A stretch of DNA of 64,000 nucleotides from NCBI RefSeq assembly GCF_034044635.1, contig NZ_JAXCLX010000002.1, positions 682,001-746,000 of the forward strand, written 5' to 3'. The position numbers were made by a program, and so were the translations under genes. Position 1 is the stretch's first letter; every line of letters begins with the position of its first letter. Below, piece after piece: positions 63,063-64,000 of the stretch. The stretch is from Dongia rigui (GTDB lineage: Bacteria; Pseudomonadota; Alphaproteobacteria; Dongiales; Dongiaceae). The notes under the pieces are model-generated. The model was not told the DNA's origin and searched no databases. It worked only from the letters and a program-made list of their open reading frames with translations.

Positions 63063-63679
63063 TCGGCAAGCTCACAGGTGTCGTGGACAGTGTCGCCAGC
63101 GATGCCGCGATCATCGACGTCAATGGCGTCGGTTATATCGTGCATGCCAGCAGCAAGACGCTGGGGCGGCTTGGGTCACGCGGCACGGCGGCAAGCCTCC
63201 TCATCGATACCCATGTGCGCGAGGATGCCATCTCGCTCTATGGTTTTGCCGAAACGGTCGAGCGCGACTGGTTCCGGGCGCTGCTCAACATTCAAGGCGT
63301 GGGTGCTAAAGTCGCCCTGAGTATTCTTTCTGTAATGGCGCCGGATGAACTGGCGCGTGCCATCGCCGCACAGGACAAGGCGGCGGTTGCACGCGCCAAT
63401 GGTGTCGGACCAAAGCTCGCCCAGCGTGTCGTTTCCGAAATGAAGGATAAGGCCGGTGGCATTGGCCTCGGCGCTGCGCTGGTGGGTGGCGATGTGGCAG
63501 TCGCGGCTGCAGTCGAAACCGCTGACGGGCCGCTGAACGACGCGGTCTCGGCGCTGGTCAATCTCGGCTATCGCCGCACGGAGGCCTACAGCGCCGTCGC
63601 CAAGGTGATGCAGAAGCAGGGCGCCAATGTCGGTCTCAATGAACTGATCGTGCATGGGCTCAAGGAACTCGCGCAATGA
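63059..63679 (+). CDS. ruvA: RuvA, Holliday junction-binding subunit
   Basis: A 206-residue protein starting with TTG ([12 protein letters not shown]). The OB fold is at the N-terminus, then helix-hairpin-helix ([32 protein letters not shown]), and the C-terminal RuvB-binding domain ([23 protein letters not shown]). It targets RuvB to junctions. The four-base overlaps with ruvC and ruvB indicate coupling. Confidence 0.97.
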   Translation: MIGKLTGVVDSVASDAAIIDVNGVGYIVHASSKTLGRLGSRGTAASLLIDTHVREDAISLYGFAETVERDWFRALLNIQGVGAKVALSILSVMAPDELARAIAAQDKAAVARANGVGPKLAQRVVSEMKDKAGGIGLGAALVGGDVAVAAAVETADGPLNDAVSALVNLGYRRTEAYSAVAKVMQKQGANVGLNELIVHGLKELAQ

Positions 63680-64000
63680 GCTCACCCATTCAAAATGCGG
63701 GTGAAACGCGCATGATCACGCCGGAGCGCGCCGAGGAAGACAACAGCGAGCAAAGTCTGCGGCCGCTGGCCCTGGGCGAGTTCATCGGGCAGCAGAAGCT
63801 GCGTGAAAACCTTGCCATCTTCATCGAAGCGGCAAAGGCGCGCGGCGAGGCGCTGGACCATGCGTTGTTCTACGGTCCGCCCGGCCTCGGCAAGACGACC
63901 CTTTCGCAGATCGTGGCGCGCGAACTCGGCGTGGGTTTTCGCGCAACCTCCGGCCCGGTGATCGCCAGGGCAGGGGATCTGGCGGCCCTCCTGACCAATT
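63676..64000 (+). CDS. ruvB: RuvB, branch-migration ATPase, N-terminal part (runs off window)
   Basis: The first 108 codons are present, beginning ATG 63676 overlapping the ruvA stop. Seen: [23 protein letters not shown], the Walker A region [24 protein letters not shown], and the following [17 protein letters not shown], all typical of RuvB. The rest lies beyond the right edge. Confidence 0.97.
   Translation, partial: MSSPIQNAGETRMITPERAEEDNSEQSLRPLALGEFIGQQKLRENLAIFIEAAKARGEALDHALFYGPPGLGKTTLSQIVARELGVGFRATSGPVIARAGDLAALLTN

Noticed and set aside
1-64000. CRISPR array, tRNA or rRNA genes, prophage or integrated element
   Set aside because: No regularly spaced direct repeats, no tRNA-like acceptor/CCA signatures in the gaps, no integrase or phage structural genes; the only mobile trace is the IS1595 fragment.

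Overview
The window is GC-rich, densely packed bacterial DNA. NosZ has a Tat signal and sits in the clade I order nosRZDFYLX. Together with the zapA–6S RNA–5-formyl-THF cyclo-ligase order, the yebC–ruvCAB order, several CUT1 sugar ABC operons and two kinds of palindromic intergenic repeat, this points to an alphaproteobacterium, probably Rhodospirillales-like. That placement is inference from gene content; no rRNA or tRNA is present to fix it.

Region 1 (1–13600) is a denitrification block on the + strand. It starts with the tail of an NnrS-like gene, then a small c-type cytochrome behind a perfect FNR/NNR-type box, a Cys-rich small protein, nosR-nosZ-nosD-nosF-nosY-nosL-nosX and an NnrU-like membrane protein. 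A second perfect FNR-type box follows, then a bacteriohemerythrin and a large chemoreceptor that joins a NIT sensor to a C-terminal hemerythrin domain. Together these form nitrous oxide respiration plus an O2/NO/N-oxide sensing arm. Region 2 (13600–20100) holds an IS1595-type transposase remnant, a YegD-like Hsp70, a THUMP-type RNA methyltransferase, L-serine dehydratase, a 0.5-kb gap with striking hairpins, and an ornithine cyclodeaminase-family enzyme. Region 3 (20100–27260) groups a beta-propeller/caspase-like protein, an autotransporter-type beta-barrel, a FecR-like exported protein, a CHASE2-adenylate cyclase and an SDR dehydrogenase.

Region 4 (27375–42703) is a carbohydrate island. A LacI regulator, FGGY kinase, TIM-barrel isomerase/epimerase and Gfo/Idh/MocA dehydrogenase run leftward. 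Running rightward is a CUT1 ABC transporter with two permeases, a 69-residue membrane protein and two ATPases (the layout of the rhizobial GlpSTPQV glycerol transporter), which continues into DhaL, DhaM, HPr, a dedicated enzyme I, a small HTH protein and DhaK. I read this as uptake of a triose or polyol coupled to PEP-dependent dihydroxyacetone phosphorylation. Region 5 (42705–49172) is a leftward operon of binding protein, two permeases, SIS isomerase/deglycase and PfkB kinase, with a divergent ROK regulator and no ATPase of its own. Its gene content matches the Bacillus frl (fructosamine) operon. Region 6 (49177–53463) is a Pot-type ABC importer.

Region 7 (53460–64000) is mostly housekeeping: a NylB/beta-lactamase-like hydrolase, a MAPEG protein, gap, tkt, a DUF4164-like coiled coil, zapA, 6S RNA, 5-formyl-THF cyclo-ligase, a YmdB-like phosphoesterase, yebC, ruvC, ruvA and the start of ruvB, which runs off the window. 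A cloverleaf-like palindromic repeat lies between tkt and gap. Starts were chosen by ribosome-binding site, signal peptide and overlap logic, and several differ from the longest possible frame.
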